64,000 nt of DNA from Glycine soja (Eukaryota; Streptophyta; Magnoliopsida; Fabales; Fabaceae). A model generated the notes under the pieces. That model had not been told where the DNA came from and ran no database searches. It was given only the letters and a program-made list of their open reading frames with translations. A program made the position numbers and the translations under genes. Shown in pieces: positions 33,201-46,001 of the stretch (position 1 is the stretch's first letter; each line of letters starts with the position of its first letter). The DNA is taken from positions 35,364,411-35,428,410 of the forward strand of contig NC_041004.1 in the NCBI RefSeq assembly GCF_004193775.1, read 5' to 3'.

Positions 33201-34772
33201 CTTACCCAAACAAGTCTAGACTTCGATTAACTTACAACAGAATCTCATAGCTAGTTCTGCCACCTCGCCCTTTCTCATTGTCTTTACTGCTATGCTCATG
33301 GCAGGACATAGATAGCCTGGTCAAAACAATAATCTTTAATCATTCAATTGATGGATTAGTTTCTTTTTATGATTTTTCTTAAATACCTAAGAAAAATTCT
33401 CAGAAGTTCTAGATGATATTAATGACAATAAGTACTGAAAGCATGTTCAATACTTAAACTTGATAACGTACCATCACTTACATTAAACTCCACACCCTGA
33501 TCAGACTTGGAGACAAGCATCCCATTCTCTAGTCTTGCTTCATATTTCACTGTAAATAAGTAATTCATGTACAAGATAGTTATCTATTTCTATGTGGCTG
33601 TTTACAGGATAGCATGTGTAGATTACAATAAGCTCACTTAAATATATGGTTATGTGATAGAAAGGTGCTAGCAACACACTTTTTATTATTGATTAAAATT
33701 TATTAGAAACTACAAAATCATAAGGGAGACTCGTTAAATAAATGAGACATATAAGAATTTTTTATTTTCAATCAATAATAAAGAGTGTGTTAAAAAATGT
33801 GTTTCTACTTGCTATCATTCTATTATTTGATAATACAAGAACATTACTATTACCTAGAACCTCATCAGCTTCTCTGGGAGTTGCCCATCCTTCTCCCTCC
33901 CGTATTATCTTTTTCTTGACTCCTCCATCGCCAGTCAAATCCCTTATGCTACTCCAAGACAGCATTTCAATGTCAAAAATGAGAGTTGCATTGGGAGGAA
34001 TCAATGGAAGGGATCCTTCTTCCCCATATGCCAAGTTAGGTGGTATTTTGAAGATTGCTCTCTCCCCTTTCTTCATGGTGGCAACTCCTTCATCCCAACC
34101 TTTGATAACTTCACCTGGAACCATGACAAAAAACTTGGCCTAAAGACATTGCCTAGTGTCTACTGATGGATTGAATAGTAATAATGGCCATGCCAATTTC
34201 ATTTCATTAACCACAATCACATTGTGTACACCTACTAGTTTATAATTTAATAACATTTTTTCCCCTTAGCAGTTTATACAAATGAAATGATTACATTGGC
34301 CTAGTTTGAAACGAAACGGGGACCCTTTATCATAACTGGATTCAAGAGATGCTCCGTTTTCAACTTGTCCATTGAAATGAACTGAAAGGTTGAAACAACA
34401 GGGTTGTGTCAGAATTCATAAAAGGCTTGATTGGTGTGGTTGCTAAAAGAAGTGAAGGTGAAAAGGTAGAAAAATTTACCATGACCATCTTTCTGTTATG
34501 CCATAAACAAGTTATGGCATAGACATACGAGCTGAAATGTAAAAAAGAGAAGAAAAGATAGCTGAAGTATATGAAAGAGTTGGAGGGTGTCATTATGCTT
34601 TCTAACCTTCCACTTCATCTCCAGAGAATGGAGTTTGCCAAGTGACTCCTTTTCTGAGAATCCGTTTTGTGAGACCTTCATTTCCAATTTCCTTCAGAGG
34701 AAATTCTGAGTCTTCAGCACCTTTCAGTTCATTTTCCAGAGAGTGGCTTAGCTGAGAGAGTGCCATTGACAT
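30220..34772 (-). CDS. FKBP62/FKBP65-type immunophilin (ROF1/ROF2-like peptidyl-prolyl isomerase with TPRs)
   Basis: Twelve exons on the minus strand: 34772-34607, 34381-34295, 34114-33854, 33549-33472, 33316-33236, 32738-32541, 32399-32313, 32169-32003, 31625-31503, 31368-31222, 30600-30473, 30319-30220 (stop TAG). All are GT-AG with consistent phases, giving 540 residues (family ~550-570). Residues ~38-150 are a canonical FKBP domain ([20 protein letters not shown], then LAYGEEG, with the pocket Trp and Tyr). Residues ~155-260 and ~275-375 are two degenerate FKBP domains lacking that Trp ([20 protein letters not shown] in the third). Residues ~390-510 hold TPR repeats ([37 protein letters not shown]) that dock the HSP90 C-terminus, followed by a basic tail. 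ROF proteins act as HSP90 co-chaperones in heat-stress signalling, cytosolic and nuclear. The start could be either of two in-frame ATGs (34772 or 34766). Confidence 0.93.
30600..31130. repeat. Rearranged duplication in intron 10 of the FKBP gene
   Basis: A CATTTATGCAAGATA...AAGCATTCAACCTG...GACAATGTCTTCTGAT block occurs twice (about 30605-30690 and 31025-31105), each near an ACAATTATAACCCAAG copy (30879 and 31111). Between them lies 30895-31020, which matches the sequence upstream of the gene's own start codon (about 34812-34975). Exon sequence is untouched. Confidence 0.75.
32825..33212. mobile_element. ~390-bp MITE in FKBP intron 5
   Basis: Terminal inverted repeats of ~90 bp: GCTTGGGTAAGCTTCTTTAG at the left pairs with GTTTGGGTAAGCTTCTCTAG (complement of the right end). 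The similarity runs on through an A-rich GAGAAGAAAATNAAAA stretch and CATAAGTTAAAATTAATTC. No coding capacity. The right end is only ~20 bp from the intron 5 donor. A related diverged copy appears at 62.66-62.9 kb. Confidence 0.8.
32908..33037. mobile_element. ~130-bp MITE nested inside the intron 5 MITE
   Basis: A second inverted-repeat element: CGCTTGGATATAAAGGTAGAAATGC at the left (given in part) against TTGTTTGGATACAAGTTATAA on the complement of the right end. It interrupts the larger MITE, so it inserted later. Confidence 0.7.
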
Positions 34773-34807
34773 CACAGAAAGAGAGGAAAAAAAAAAAAAA
34801 AGAGCTT

Positions 34808-34975
34808 CAAGTTTCTAAAAACAGGATAAGCCGTTATTGGTTTCCCTCCTTTTGAGCTTTTCGGTTGAGTGGCATTTCCTTATCAGTTATCTTCATTATT
34901 AATTTGTTTGGTACAGTCTTCATTATTAATTTACCACCATTTTAGTTTGTGGATTCCACATTTCAACAACATAAT
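34808..34975. repeat. FKBP upstream segment, duplicated into intron 10
   Basis: GTTTCTAAAAACAGGATAAG through TTACCACCATTTTAGTTTGT and ACAACATAAT match 30895-31020 in the same orientation. The intron copy lacks about 35 bp (an extra TTCATTATTAATTTG-type duplication here). The segment lies 40-200 bp upstream of the ATG, so it is likely promoter or leader DNA, with a CCAAT motif on the gene strand near 34838. Confidence 0.75.
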
Positions 34976-37900
34976 GTTTATACCAAGTTATTTTTGCATG
35001 ATTAAAATTTTCAATAAATAATTATATTTAAATATGTAAATTATATTTTCAATTCATAATGAATAATTTAATTTGTGATATAAGGTTATTTTTAATTATT
35101 CATAATTTTAAATTAAATCATTGGAATTAAAGCTATATATTTAGAGTAGATTAAAAAAATGTGGTTAAAAAGATCAAATACATAGAAAATAAAAATAATA
35201 ATAAAAGGATAATTTAAAATGATTGAAAGAGGGATTTTTTAAATAATTGTGGCACTAACATATGAAATCAACTTTCAAAATATAAAAAGGATAAAATATT
35301 AAAATGTAATTAAAAGAGTGACGGAGAGAATCTTATTTTCCAATTTATTTTTGCTGAATATTTTCCAAATTTTGTATTTTAATTTATAATACAGAATGTT
35401 ATGTATTTATCATTAAATTTATTTACGCCTACAAGTTTGATTCTCTCTATATTTCAGTGTAATATTTTTTTTTAAAAAAATTATTCAATGTAAGTTTTGT
35501 AAATGACAATATTAAATAAATCATTTAGCTTTATTATTCTTACCCTCATTTTATTAAGTTCATCTCCAACCTTTTCAATACATTTTGGACAAAAATACTC
35601 TTGATCAAAATGCGTTTTCATTGTCTATTTTAACCATATATAATGAGATAAAAAAAGAGAAAAATGTTTCCCTCGTATATTATGAAGTCGCATCCACTAA
35701 TAACATAATGAAAATATGTTTCAATTTAAAAATATTTTTACAATATACAATATAATAATATTTTTTTGTATCTTTACATATTTTTGTTGAAATATACAAT
35801 ATATTATCATTTTATATCTCAACATATATAATTCGTTGAAATATACAATATATTTTCATTGTGTATCTTGATAATGCGCAACAAAAATACATTTTTATTA
35901 TGCATCTCAACTAAATTTTGTTGAGATATACAACAAAAATGAATTTTTATCAAAGGTATTTTTGTTATTTTCTTAAAAACTTAAAAGTGAACTTAGCATA
36001 AACAGGTAGAAATAGCAAAGCTCTAGATAACCTTGCGTTAGCTTCAATTCGTTAGTTTCAATTAAAGCTTATTCAATTTGGACTACAAATCAAAAGATGG
36101 ACTCATATTTCCTGACAGCCCAAATAGTAACAACGTATATCAACTGCCATACTTCTGCTTTTTCATGCTATGAGAAACCTTAATACTATTTTTAAAATAT
36201 ATTAATATATATATATATATATATATTTTAATAATTAGACCAAATTTATCTAACATTGAACATGATGTGTATATTGTTGTAACTCTTGATACTTGTATTT
36301 AATTCCTATGTATTAAAAAATCAAATTTATCTAAATCATTAAATAATAAATTAATTTTTTTAAAAGGATAAATTAAGATTTATTAAATAAGAGTGAAACA
36401 CTTCTAAAAAAATCAAATTATAATTCGCCATTTTATTTACACGTGTGTAACACGTACGTCATAATTGATTGAGATGAAAAGTTATTTATGAGTTAAGTTA
36501 AAGTAAATTAAATATCTTCCACTCTCAATTTCTGGCCACATGAATCAATGTTGGTGGATGACCTCAAAAATAGAAAAAGAAATCACATAAAAAGCAAAGC
36601 TACATTTATCAACAGATGACCGTTTTTCAGGTGACTCCAGGGACATCTATAGGGCCATGTCACACGATTAAATTATTAGTTTTATTTTCATATAAAATAG
36701 TTCTTTGTTATAAATTTACTTTTGTTCCTCTAAAATATATCACAGTTTTTTTTTTTCATTTAGTCTCATATTTAATTTTTAAAAGTTATAATATAGTATC
36801 AAATAATTTTTCGTATATATAATTCCTTTGTCTGTCTGTCATTTATTTTGTTTGCTAAGGGTTTACATAACTTGAAAACGGAAAATTAAAAAGACAATTC
36901 AGAATATGTAGATATTATAAGATAAACGAAATATGTAATGAAAAACTAACAATACTAACTCTATGAAATAAAAAAAGGAACTATATAAATAACCTTTTTA
37001 AAATAATTAAATAAACAACTTAGTATATTTAGGGCATCTTAAGCACAATTACAAGAGTTGTTTTAAATTAAGAAAGGTTTCTTAACAAAATTTATCATTA
37101 GAACACATGATAACTCGACATATATTACTTATACAAGCACGACTCTAAGTAACATTGATTAAAATTTGTTAAGAACAAAATATACTTTTTTATGGTCTTG
37201 ATGAGAGAAATTAATGAATTATAGGACTCATAAAATCAAGTTAAAACTTACATTAAAAATTTTAATATTATTCTTGTAAAAAAAAACAGTATTAATTAAA
37301 GTTAAGTTAAGTTTTCTGTAGAGTACTTAAATTTATATAAAATTATATTATAATGAAGATAAATAACTCATTTGAATAATCATATTGATATTCTTACAAA
37401 GATTAATAAAAATATATTTAAATATTTAATAAATCTCACGGTATTAATACATATTTATTAAGGACTTTAATATGGGATATAGCCAATTTTGCTTACTATA
37501 TGATTTTCAGTCTCTTTATCAGTATATACATTAATTATAGAACTTATAATCTTTAGTCCAAAAATTAAACTTCCAGACACTTATATAAACAATCTGTAAT
37601 TAGCCTAAATTAAAAAAAACTGTAATAAAACACTAATGTAATTTTTTTTCTGAGAAATAAATTATACTTCAAGAATATATATATTTTTTATATTTATAAA
37701 GTAAAAATATAAATGAATTATCATTTTAAAGAAAAATATAAAATTATAAATTTGTGGAACCCAATTAAAGTTCTTAATAAAATTATTGTTGGAATAAAAA
37801 CTTTTTAAAATTCTTAAAAGTTGATATGACACATGAGATCCACAAAAAAATTACTTAAAGACTTTAGAATAAGATTACTATTGAAGATGCTCTAAAGTTG

Positions 37901-40900
37901 TCTTGTAAGAATTGAAATGAGTCACTTACAGGATCCTAACTATGTTAAAACTTCATCCTCATTTTTATTATTGCACACAGTATTTACTAGTATTCATATA
38001 ACCACTTTGAATTCAATTCAATGCAATGTTTTAGTATTTCAATAATGTCAATATATAATAATTAAAAGTTACAAATGATTTCAATATAACGTTAGTGTGA
38101 GTTAACTCTATGAAAATATTAGCATTGGTCTAAAGTTTAAGTAATGCAAAAGTAAGTTAACCAAAGAATTTAACTTAATTGGTTACACATGATATATAAA
38201 TATTATAAATCGTTTGATACTTTTCTAAGATAGACAGAGAAAAAGAGAGTAAAAAATTTAATTTACAACCTTGTGTTATATATAACACTGATTAATTTAG
38301 GGTGAACTTATGATTTTTTAAGGATACCTAAAAATTTAATTTGTTGTTTATCACAAACAAAAAGTATCTATGCGTACGTACGTGATACTGTTAGTGAAAA
38401 AAGATGAGATATTTCATTTTCAATATTTTTATGCCATAAAGCATTGTTTACCAAATTAAAATTTGTGGCATAGCGAGTCATGTGAACCAATGCCACAAAT
38501 AAATAATGGTACATCATAAAATGTCACTCAATATTGCTATATTGCTATATTGCAAGCTCCAAATGATTTATATTTTATTGATCTCTCTCCAAATCTTTGA
38601 TAATTTATTGCGAGAAATCCAATCTAAGAGGACATACTACCTAGCATGATTATAATAGTCAAGTTAATTGTGCAAGCTGGGATATGATTGATGGCAACAA
38701 CACTATATCCATTAGAAGATATATATAATAGAGAAAATAGTAAATATATGGCGAAGTGGGGGGAGGGAAGTAAATGCTTAAACTGTTCTGAGTCTCGTTA
38801 GTGTCTCCTAGCTAGGGTTCTCTTGTCTCTACACAACAGAGTGCTTTACAAAAGATTGAGTAAGAAACCTAGGGCCAGATATTAAACTAAGAATATGTGG
38901 AAAATAGATGTTGCATAATCATTTTTCTTAGGTAGTGACTTTCACTCTACTTATTAAATATGTCCAAATTAATGTGGTATATATGCTGTAGAGTCCTGAT
39001 GATCCTTCAAACAAGAGTAATGAAATTCACCACCCATTAATATATATATCGATCACTCACGAATATGCCATAACCAGAAATTATTTTAACAAATCCTGGA
39101 GTATATATATTAATATTTTGATGGATAATTTCATTTATCGTTTGCACAAAGATTTCATTTCTTGAATAACATATCTGGCTATTTTACATTTGGCAGTAAA
39201 AAAAATAATAACATTTCCCAATCTCGTTAGTGTACGGTCTACCCAAAACATTATATATATATATTTTTAATTAGTTTTATATAGTGCTTCTGATGTATGA
39301 TTTTTCATGAATAATTAGGTTATCCATTGAACGAGCGTGTCGTGCACTACAAAATATAAACAGTGGTTTAACATGTCCCCCCACTATGCCAAACAAGATG
39401 GTCGTGCGCTACTAATTATTTGATGGATGATTGTTGGTGATATCAGCTTAAGCTGGTGTAGCTAGCTTCTCTAAATGATTGATTAGAATCAGTGTTTCAT
39501 ATGTGGCGTAGAAAAATAATAAATGATATAAATTAGTTTTTTTTTTACTCAATAATATTAAAAAAGCTTAAATATTTTTTTCATATACGTAATTTAGTAT
39601 TTTTTTTATTTTAATCCTAATAAAATATATTTATTTTATTTTATATCCTTAAAGAATTTTAATTAACCTTTTTTTACTGTTTAAAATACTTTTTATTGCT
39701 CGGGCATTATTTAAAATATTTTATAAAAACTAAAACAAAAAATATTATAAGAACAAAAATGACAAAAATAGATAAATCACAGAAATAAAAAATATTTAGG
39801 CGTATAAAAAATAATAATAAAATATACTCTGACACAAATTTGAATAAATAAAATAACAATATTTAGGCTTTCTTTCACATATGAATTCTGATATTATTAT
39901 ATTAAAAGTTTTATTTACGGATCATGTCCTGACATATTATTATATTATGTTTTCAATGGAAAAAATAATTGTATTTAGAAATATCTTGAAAACATAGTAA
40001 CCCCTCAAAAAAAAAAAAAAGAGTTACCCCCTCCTTATTCTTCTCTCTGTATATATTAGGACTAAAGTGGATATACAATCATGTTGCAATACGTAGTGGA
40101 CTTTGCATCAGATGTCTAATGCTAATTGGCCACGACATATATCTCTCTCAAATAATTCAAGTATTTATTTTCATATATTTTTTTTATATTGGTATTGATG
40201 TCAAAAGTATTATTCAGCCTCAAGTTGTCAGACGCTGATGCAATTCTAGTAATCATGTATCAACGAATATATATAAGTGTCCATGACCTTATGTTGAGCC
40301 ATTGTTGCTTCTCTGTCTTATCATATTAATCCATTTAACTCTTCAATCTCAAGTCCACTAATAATGTAACCAATCCTATAATCAACTCAATTTTTTATAA
40401 AGAAAAAGGTCATTCAAATAACCTGTTTATTCTTGAGTTGATACACTCAATATAGCAAAATAGTATGATTCCTTAGCCGTACACCTTATTGTTGATAAAT
40501 TTTTAAGGATTCACTACTCATTAATAGATGTAATTTAATTTGAAAACATTTTGGGGAGATAAGATTAGATCATTGGGTCCTTTTATAGTTGTGGTTTGTT
40601 TCTTTTTTCAATGTCTTTCTTAAATCACTAGCAAAAAATAGGTTCGAAAGTTTTATCATCGATACATCTTATGAAGCAAGTTGTAGTGTTAATTTGAAGC
40701 TTTCAAAATACGTTAGACTTATAAATAAAAAATCTTTGTTTTTCTTTTCTTCTTATCTGCTCTGAGCGTTTACTTGTTGGCGTTGCTTAAAAATTCAGAT
40801 TCATTTTTTCTCTTATTCTAAGATTATAATTAGACATCTTTATTTATTTTTATCCCTAGTGGGTGCTAGCATATAGCCGCATGATACAAAGTCATATGCC

Positions 40901-43400
40901 AAAATTAATTACTTTTCAGGGAGGACTCTTTCTGTTGTAGATCAGAGCAAAATTTTTGTGAATCTAATACCAACAAAATAATGCTGCCTAATCATCCACT
41001 AATGTCCATTTCTTAGTTAAAGTTCCAAAACAGTTAATTAATCCAACTAAGAGCTAACCTCAGCAAAAACTTGTTTGGTCACCTCAAATTTGTATTTTGC
41101 AAATTGCCATTTTCCTTATGCCTTTTTAAGGAGCCCCATGTTTGAAGCTTTGAATTAAATAGAGGTCTAACTCTTAACATTGAAATTAAGAAGACTTTTC
41201 TTTTGTTTTATATCACAAAAATCTTTCACTGAAAGTCATCTTATTCGAAATAGACATAATTATTATGAACTATAAAATTCTCATTCTAAATATATTTAAC
41301 AGTTACATATTCAAAAATCAAATTAAAAATCACTTAACAAGCTAAACAAATTTATGAGTCTATTTATTTCTGTGTTGAATAATTCTGAAGAACTTTGTTA
41401 ATTATGTTTAAACTAGTTCGATGTTTTCCACCATCTAGAGTACAAAAAAAGAAATATACTGCTAATCTTCCATGTCAATCTAAGTTAGAGCAAAACGTGG
41501 CGTTGGTTTGTGGTCTTGTATCTAACATAGTGTCCTCAAAATTGGCCACTTAATTGACACATGAGGGTGACAGAACCGTGGATTTGCATATTTAAAGGAG
41601 TTTTAAGAATCAAAATTTTGGTGCAAGCATTTTGTGGAAATGTAAAATCTGCATCTCTTAATGGTTTCCTACTTAATCTCATGGTTGCATCTCTTGAAAT
41701 CAGTGACGTAATTATTCCTCCCTAGATATTCAGTGAGTGAAGGATATGTTGCATCACATTGATATTGGATGCTTATTCATAGATAGAAGAGAATGAGAAT
41801 CTGTCCTTGAAAAGGAGAGTGACATATTTTTACACTGAAATTGAGGAGATAATCTCTTCACTACACATAACTAACAGAATAAAATCCTTCAGCCCTGATT
41901 ATTCATCAATCACATGATCCTTAATCATACCTTATCTAAGTCCAAATTAAATAAATCATCCATTGGCTACAGTAAACCCCATTGCAATTAGAACATTCTT
42001 CTTAGTTCTAATTAAGTTGATTATTTCTTGTAAAAGTGTATGCCAATTTAGAAACTGTCTACTTTTATTATTTAGAATAAATGGTTGACTAATAATTGTT
42101 ATAATGTGAAGTGTGAACTCTCATCTAGATATCTTGTAACCTTATGGGTAAAGAACACTGTCTCATGAAAAAAATAAGCAAAAGAAATAGAAATTCTTTA
42201 TTCCTATTCCTAAGCACGATTAGCGCAATAGAATCTTATACAATTAATGTACTGTCACGTCATTTAATGAAACTCGATAATTCATAAAATATCAAATTCA
42301 TCGAATGATATCTGTTAGGTGATAATATAAGGACATGTCTGTTTTAAAGTTGGCTAAATTTGATTCTGGTATAACTAAATTTAAATAGTTAAATATAATG
42401 CACAAATTAGTCTTAATAATAAATTTTATTATATAACGTATGTATCATTGATAAGAATTTATTATCATTATTAGCAAAATGAACATTAAATTTTTTATAT
42501 TAATAATGTATTCAAATTAAATTCTTAAACAATATATAGAATTTTATGTTTTTATTTTAAAATCATTAAATTAAATAGTTGTTACATGTTAGTTAAGGAA
42601 ATTTTAATATATTTCATTAAATATTGTTAATTACTTAAAAAAATATTGAACAATTTTTATATTTATAATATAATAAGTATTTTGTTTTCGCTAAATATCT
42701 ACTCTGTTTTTGTTTTGTTAGGCTCTACCACTACTCTGTATGTTTGGTTAACCTTGGGAAATTAACTAGGATTTCAAACTTAACTGAAACAAATCCCTTT
42801 TGTTCATGTATCATAAATTTGCATACAATTGTAACATGATATAGAATATAGATAATGCTTTGATTGCTTTCTTTCAAACATTCGCATGTAATATTCAGGT
42901 TTTGCGTTGCCGTGTCCTTACTTTACTTTGTCATTCTTTTAATATTCTGCGAACCATGTATCAGGAAACTCGTGTCTTATAGGATTAGATAAGTTTTAGC
43001 TCCAATTAATTAAGATGGTAAAGAAGCAGCATCTAATGCTGAAATTATAAAATAATTTCATGAATGATTAGACTGTGTATCTAACTTGTTTTCGATTCTC
43101 ATTATTTATATGTAAGATTCTTTTAAATCTAATATGTATTAGGAGCAAGATTAATCTCCAATCTAATTAATTAAGACAGCAATGGTTTCTTACACAAGAA
43201 AAAAAAAACATTTACACCTGTCATAAGAGAGAGAGAGAATTTCTGCAAATGTCAATTTTCCTTTCACCAAAGTGTGCAAAATTTAAGTTACATTATGGAC
43301 AGTAAGGTCCACACATAAGGTCCTAATCAAAATACAAAAAAGAAAGAAAAAAATAAGCCTTAGTTAATTTTCCGAAGAAAGATGGTGAGTACACAAAACA
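34976..43400. other. 8.4-kb intergenic region
   Basis: AT-rich with no convincing open frame, splice structure or RNA gene. It contains a MITE-like inverted repeat (35587-35963), an (AT)n palindrome at about 36195-36232 and many A/T runs. The distal part, from about 43180, approaches the 3' end of the WAT1-like gene. Confidence 0.5.
35587..35963. mobile_element. MITE-like inverted-repeat element with internal ATACAATATA repeats
   Basis: Left end GACAAAAATACTCTTGATCA is mirrored by the right end, whose complement reads AACAAAAATACCTTTGATAA. Inside are repeated GTTGAAATATACAATATATT / TTTGTTGAGATATACAACAA blocks spaced about 60 bp apart (35785-35945). No open frame. Confidence 0.55.
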
Positions 43401-43496
43401 AAACCCCTTTCAATTTCTCTGCTCTCAATTAAAGACCCCTTTTTTCATTGCAGCCTCTATTATTATTCATCCCTTTCCTTTCTAATCTTAACCACT

Positions 43497-45643
43497 TTAA
43501 ACTTTTGGAACTCCAATGGCTACCCTTAACTCTCTTGAGGCTTCACCCTTTTGCATCTCAATGTCGTTGTTTGTTTCAGCATCTTCTACCACAGTCTCCA
43601 ACCTCATCCCATTTTCTGAACAACACTTCAATACCTCAATGGTTATCTCTGCCTCTTTCTCTTTGTTCTCCTTGTGCTTGCCCCACAGAACCGAGTAAAG
43701 TCCCATTACTATGAGAATAGCTCCAATGACCCTGAAATCACATGCAGATAAATTCACATCAATAATTGTTGTTTACCACTGTTTCAAAGTTTGAGCTTTT
43801 TAAGATTGTGATGTTTCAACTTTTATGTAAGAAACACCAAACTTTTAGTTTATGATACAAGAGTGAATCAACTAAAACGTATAAGCTTCTTTCTTTGTGC
43901 CTAAAACAAGATATGTTCATTGGGAGTGAATATGAGTATTGAGTACTTACCCTCCAAGATATATTTTTTCTGCAAGGATGAAGGTACCCATGATGGCTAC
44001 GATAATCATCATCAAAGGGCTGAAAGCAGTAACGAAAACAGGCCCTTTTTTCTGCATGACAATCCCTTGAACATAGTAGGTGATACCTGATGATATTATT
44101 CCCTGGTTCACCAAAGTTTACGTCCATTTAGATTCTCATATCATATGGTTCAACAACAAATACACAGAAAAATAGAATAAAAATTATTGTATATTCCGAG
44201 ACTAGCACAAGTCTATAATCTTGACTCCTGATCAATTTTTATGTCATAGGTAATTGAGGTTTCTTTTAATTTTAAAAAAAATAATTAATAAAACTCGATT
44301 ATGTGTTACTTAAAAATTAATTGGAATCAGATGATCTTAGACCATATAATAATTTATCAGATAGATCATAGATGGATAGACAAATAGAGAGAGAGTGGCT
44401 TACAGCATAGGCTGCAGCAAGAAGGTTCATGTCCCAGCCAATGGTCCAAACAGATGGTTTGTGCTCCATGACAAAGGTAACTGCAATTGATTGCAGTGTA
44501 CCTAAGGCACACACAAGTGCTGTGAGGGAGAGCTGAGCAGGGTATTTCCTTAATGTCACTGCCTGCATTAATCATAAATAATGTACACAAGTCACTCTCA
44601 TGAATAAGAATCAAAGTAGTAGTAGTAGTAGGTAAGGTACTCTTTCCCCACTGTTTGAATTAAACACTTAATTACTTGCCTGAAGGATGAAGAAAGAAGC
44701 CCATGAAAGGGTGGCAAGTACGAGAAGAACAGAACCCTTGAACCAATCCTTTTCACCAGAATCAGTGTTGTTTTCAGGTACATAGTTTCTTGGGTGATGC
44801 ATGTACTTAGACCCCAAGAAACTGATTACTTGCCCTTTGTACAATGTCATCAACATGGCCCCAGCAACTGTTACTACAGTTCCAATCACCTTTGCTTGGC
44901 ATCTTACTTTTCTCACGTTTAACTTCTCCATCCTAATCCATCCCAAACAGAGAGTAAAACCATGTTATCTCAAAGCAATACAAAAAAAAAAATAGTACTA
45001 ATAGTAACAAATGAATAGAATTAAGATTAAGATTAACTGATTATGCATTTAAATTTACCTGAAAATAGCAGCCATCACAAATGTCATAGCAGGGAGCATG
45101 TTGCTTATCGCACATGAGTAGGTAGGGGAAGTAAATTTCAACCCCGCATAATATAAGTTCTGATCAATCACAGGCCTATAACAACATAACAGAAAAAAAA
45201 AACAAATTTTAGAACATGTTTTTTGGATAATGAACACCGTTTTCTAGAGCAAGAAAACTACTAACCCAAGGAGACCCAACACGAATATTTGCATGAACAT
45301 GAGAAATGTAATCTTGGGCCTCACTTTCCTGCCAATGACAAATAGAAGGTTGATCAGAAAATGATTGAAAACAATGAAACCAAATGGTTTTCACTTTTCT
45401 TCTCCCATTTTTTTTTCCTATGTGAATGACTGGTAGGTACCTCTCTAGAACAATAGCAAAAGGAGCAATAGCTGCAGTAGCAAAGGCGTGTCTATAAACC
45501 ACAAGCACATAGTGGCTCATCCCACGGTTGAGGGAAACCTTGGTGATTATGTTCATACCCGCAAACCCGAATTGCAGAGAAATCATGGCTATGTAAGGCT
45601 TGCACCTCTGAAAGAAACTCCCACAATACCCATCTCCTTCCAT
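43497..45643 (-). CDS. WAT1-related (nodulin MtN21/EamA family) membrane transporter
   Basis: Seven exons on the minus strand: 45643-45441, 45328-45266, 45175-45059, 44932-44680, 44562-44404, 44102-43951, 43731-43497 (stop TAA), in phase, giving 393 residues (family ~360-420). It begins MEGDGYCGSFFQRCKPYIAM and carries MNIITKVSLNRGMSHYVLVV and PVIDQNLYYAGLKFTSPTYS in the first EamA repeat. The second has LQAVTLRKYPAQLSLTALVC, GIISSGITYYVQGIVMQKKG and EKIYLGGVIGAILIVMGLYS. About ten membrane spans are expected, with an acidic soluble tail (residues ~325-393). It resembles WAT1-related protein At5g07050 most, from memory. WAT1 itself exports auxin from the vacuole and affects secondary walls; substrates of this member are unknown. 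Intron 4 uses a GC donor. A TATA box lies ~125 bp upstream. Confidence 0.93.
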
Positions 45644-45767
45644 TGTTTGATGTGTACGAGGTAAAGGGACAGTACTCTGAAATAGGAACAGAGTTTGTGT
45701 GTTTACAGAGGAAGAACACTTGTGGTTGTTTGTGTCTCCTAAGTGAAAAACGTTACCCCCACTTTGG

Positions 45768-45775
45768 TATTTATA
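45768..45775 (-). promoter_or_regulatory. TATA box of the WAT1-like gene
   Basis: GCTATAAATACC on the minus strand is a near-ideal plant TATA box, about 125 bp upstream of the ATG, implying a ~95-base leader. Confidence 0.65.
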
Positions 45776-45932
45776 GCTTATAAGAGTTAGGATCCGTAGA
45801 GGTGTGTGTGGAGAACCGTACTTAAAACTAACTACTACGGTTGTAAAATATGCCTTAAGACTCGAAGAATAATATATATATTATTTATCAAAAGCTTTTA
45901 TACTAACAACGAAAATCAAAATTACGTCTTTG

Positions 45933-45934
<2 letters not shown>

Positions 45935-45997
<63 letters not shown>
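45935..45997. repeat. (AT)n microsatellite, ~31 repeats
   Basis: Uninterrupted AT dinucleotides upstream of the WAT1-like promoter. Length suggests a polymorphic marker and possible cruciform formation. The short Tyr-Ile frames read through it are artefacts. Confidence 0.95.

Positions 45998-46001
<4 letters not shown>

Noticed and set aside
33742..34143. Plus-strand 133-codon frame
   Set aside because: Antisense to FKBP exon 3.
34801..34825. Heat-shock-element-like AGAAACTTGAAG upstream of the FKBP gene
   Set aside because: Only partly fits alternating nGAAn/nTTCn units, so not called despite the family's heat response.
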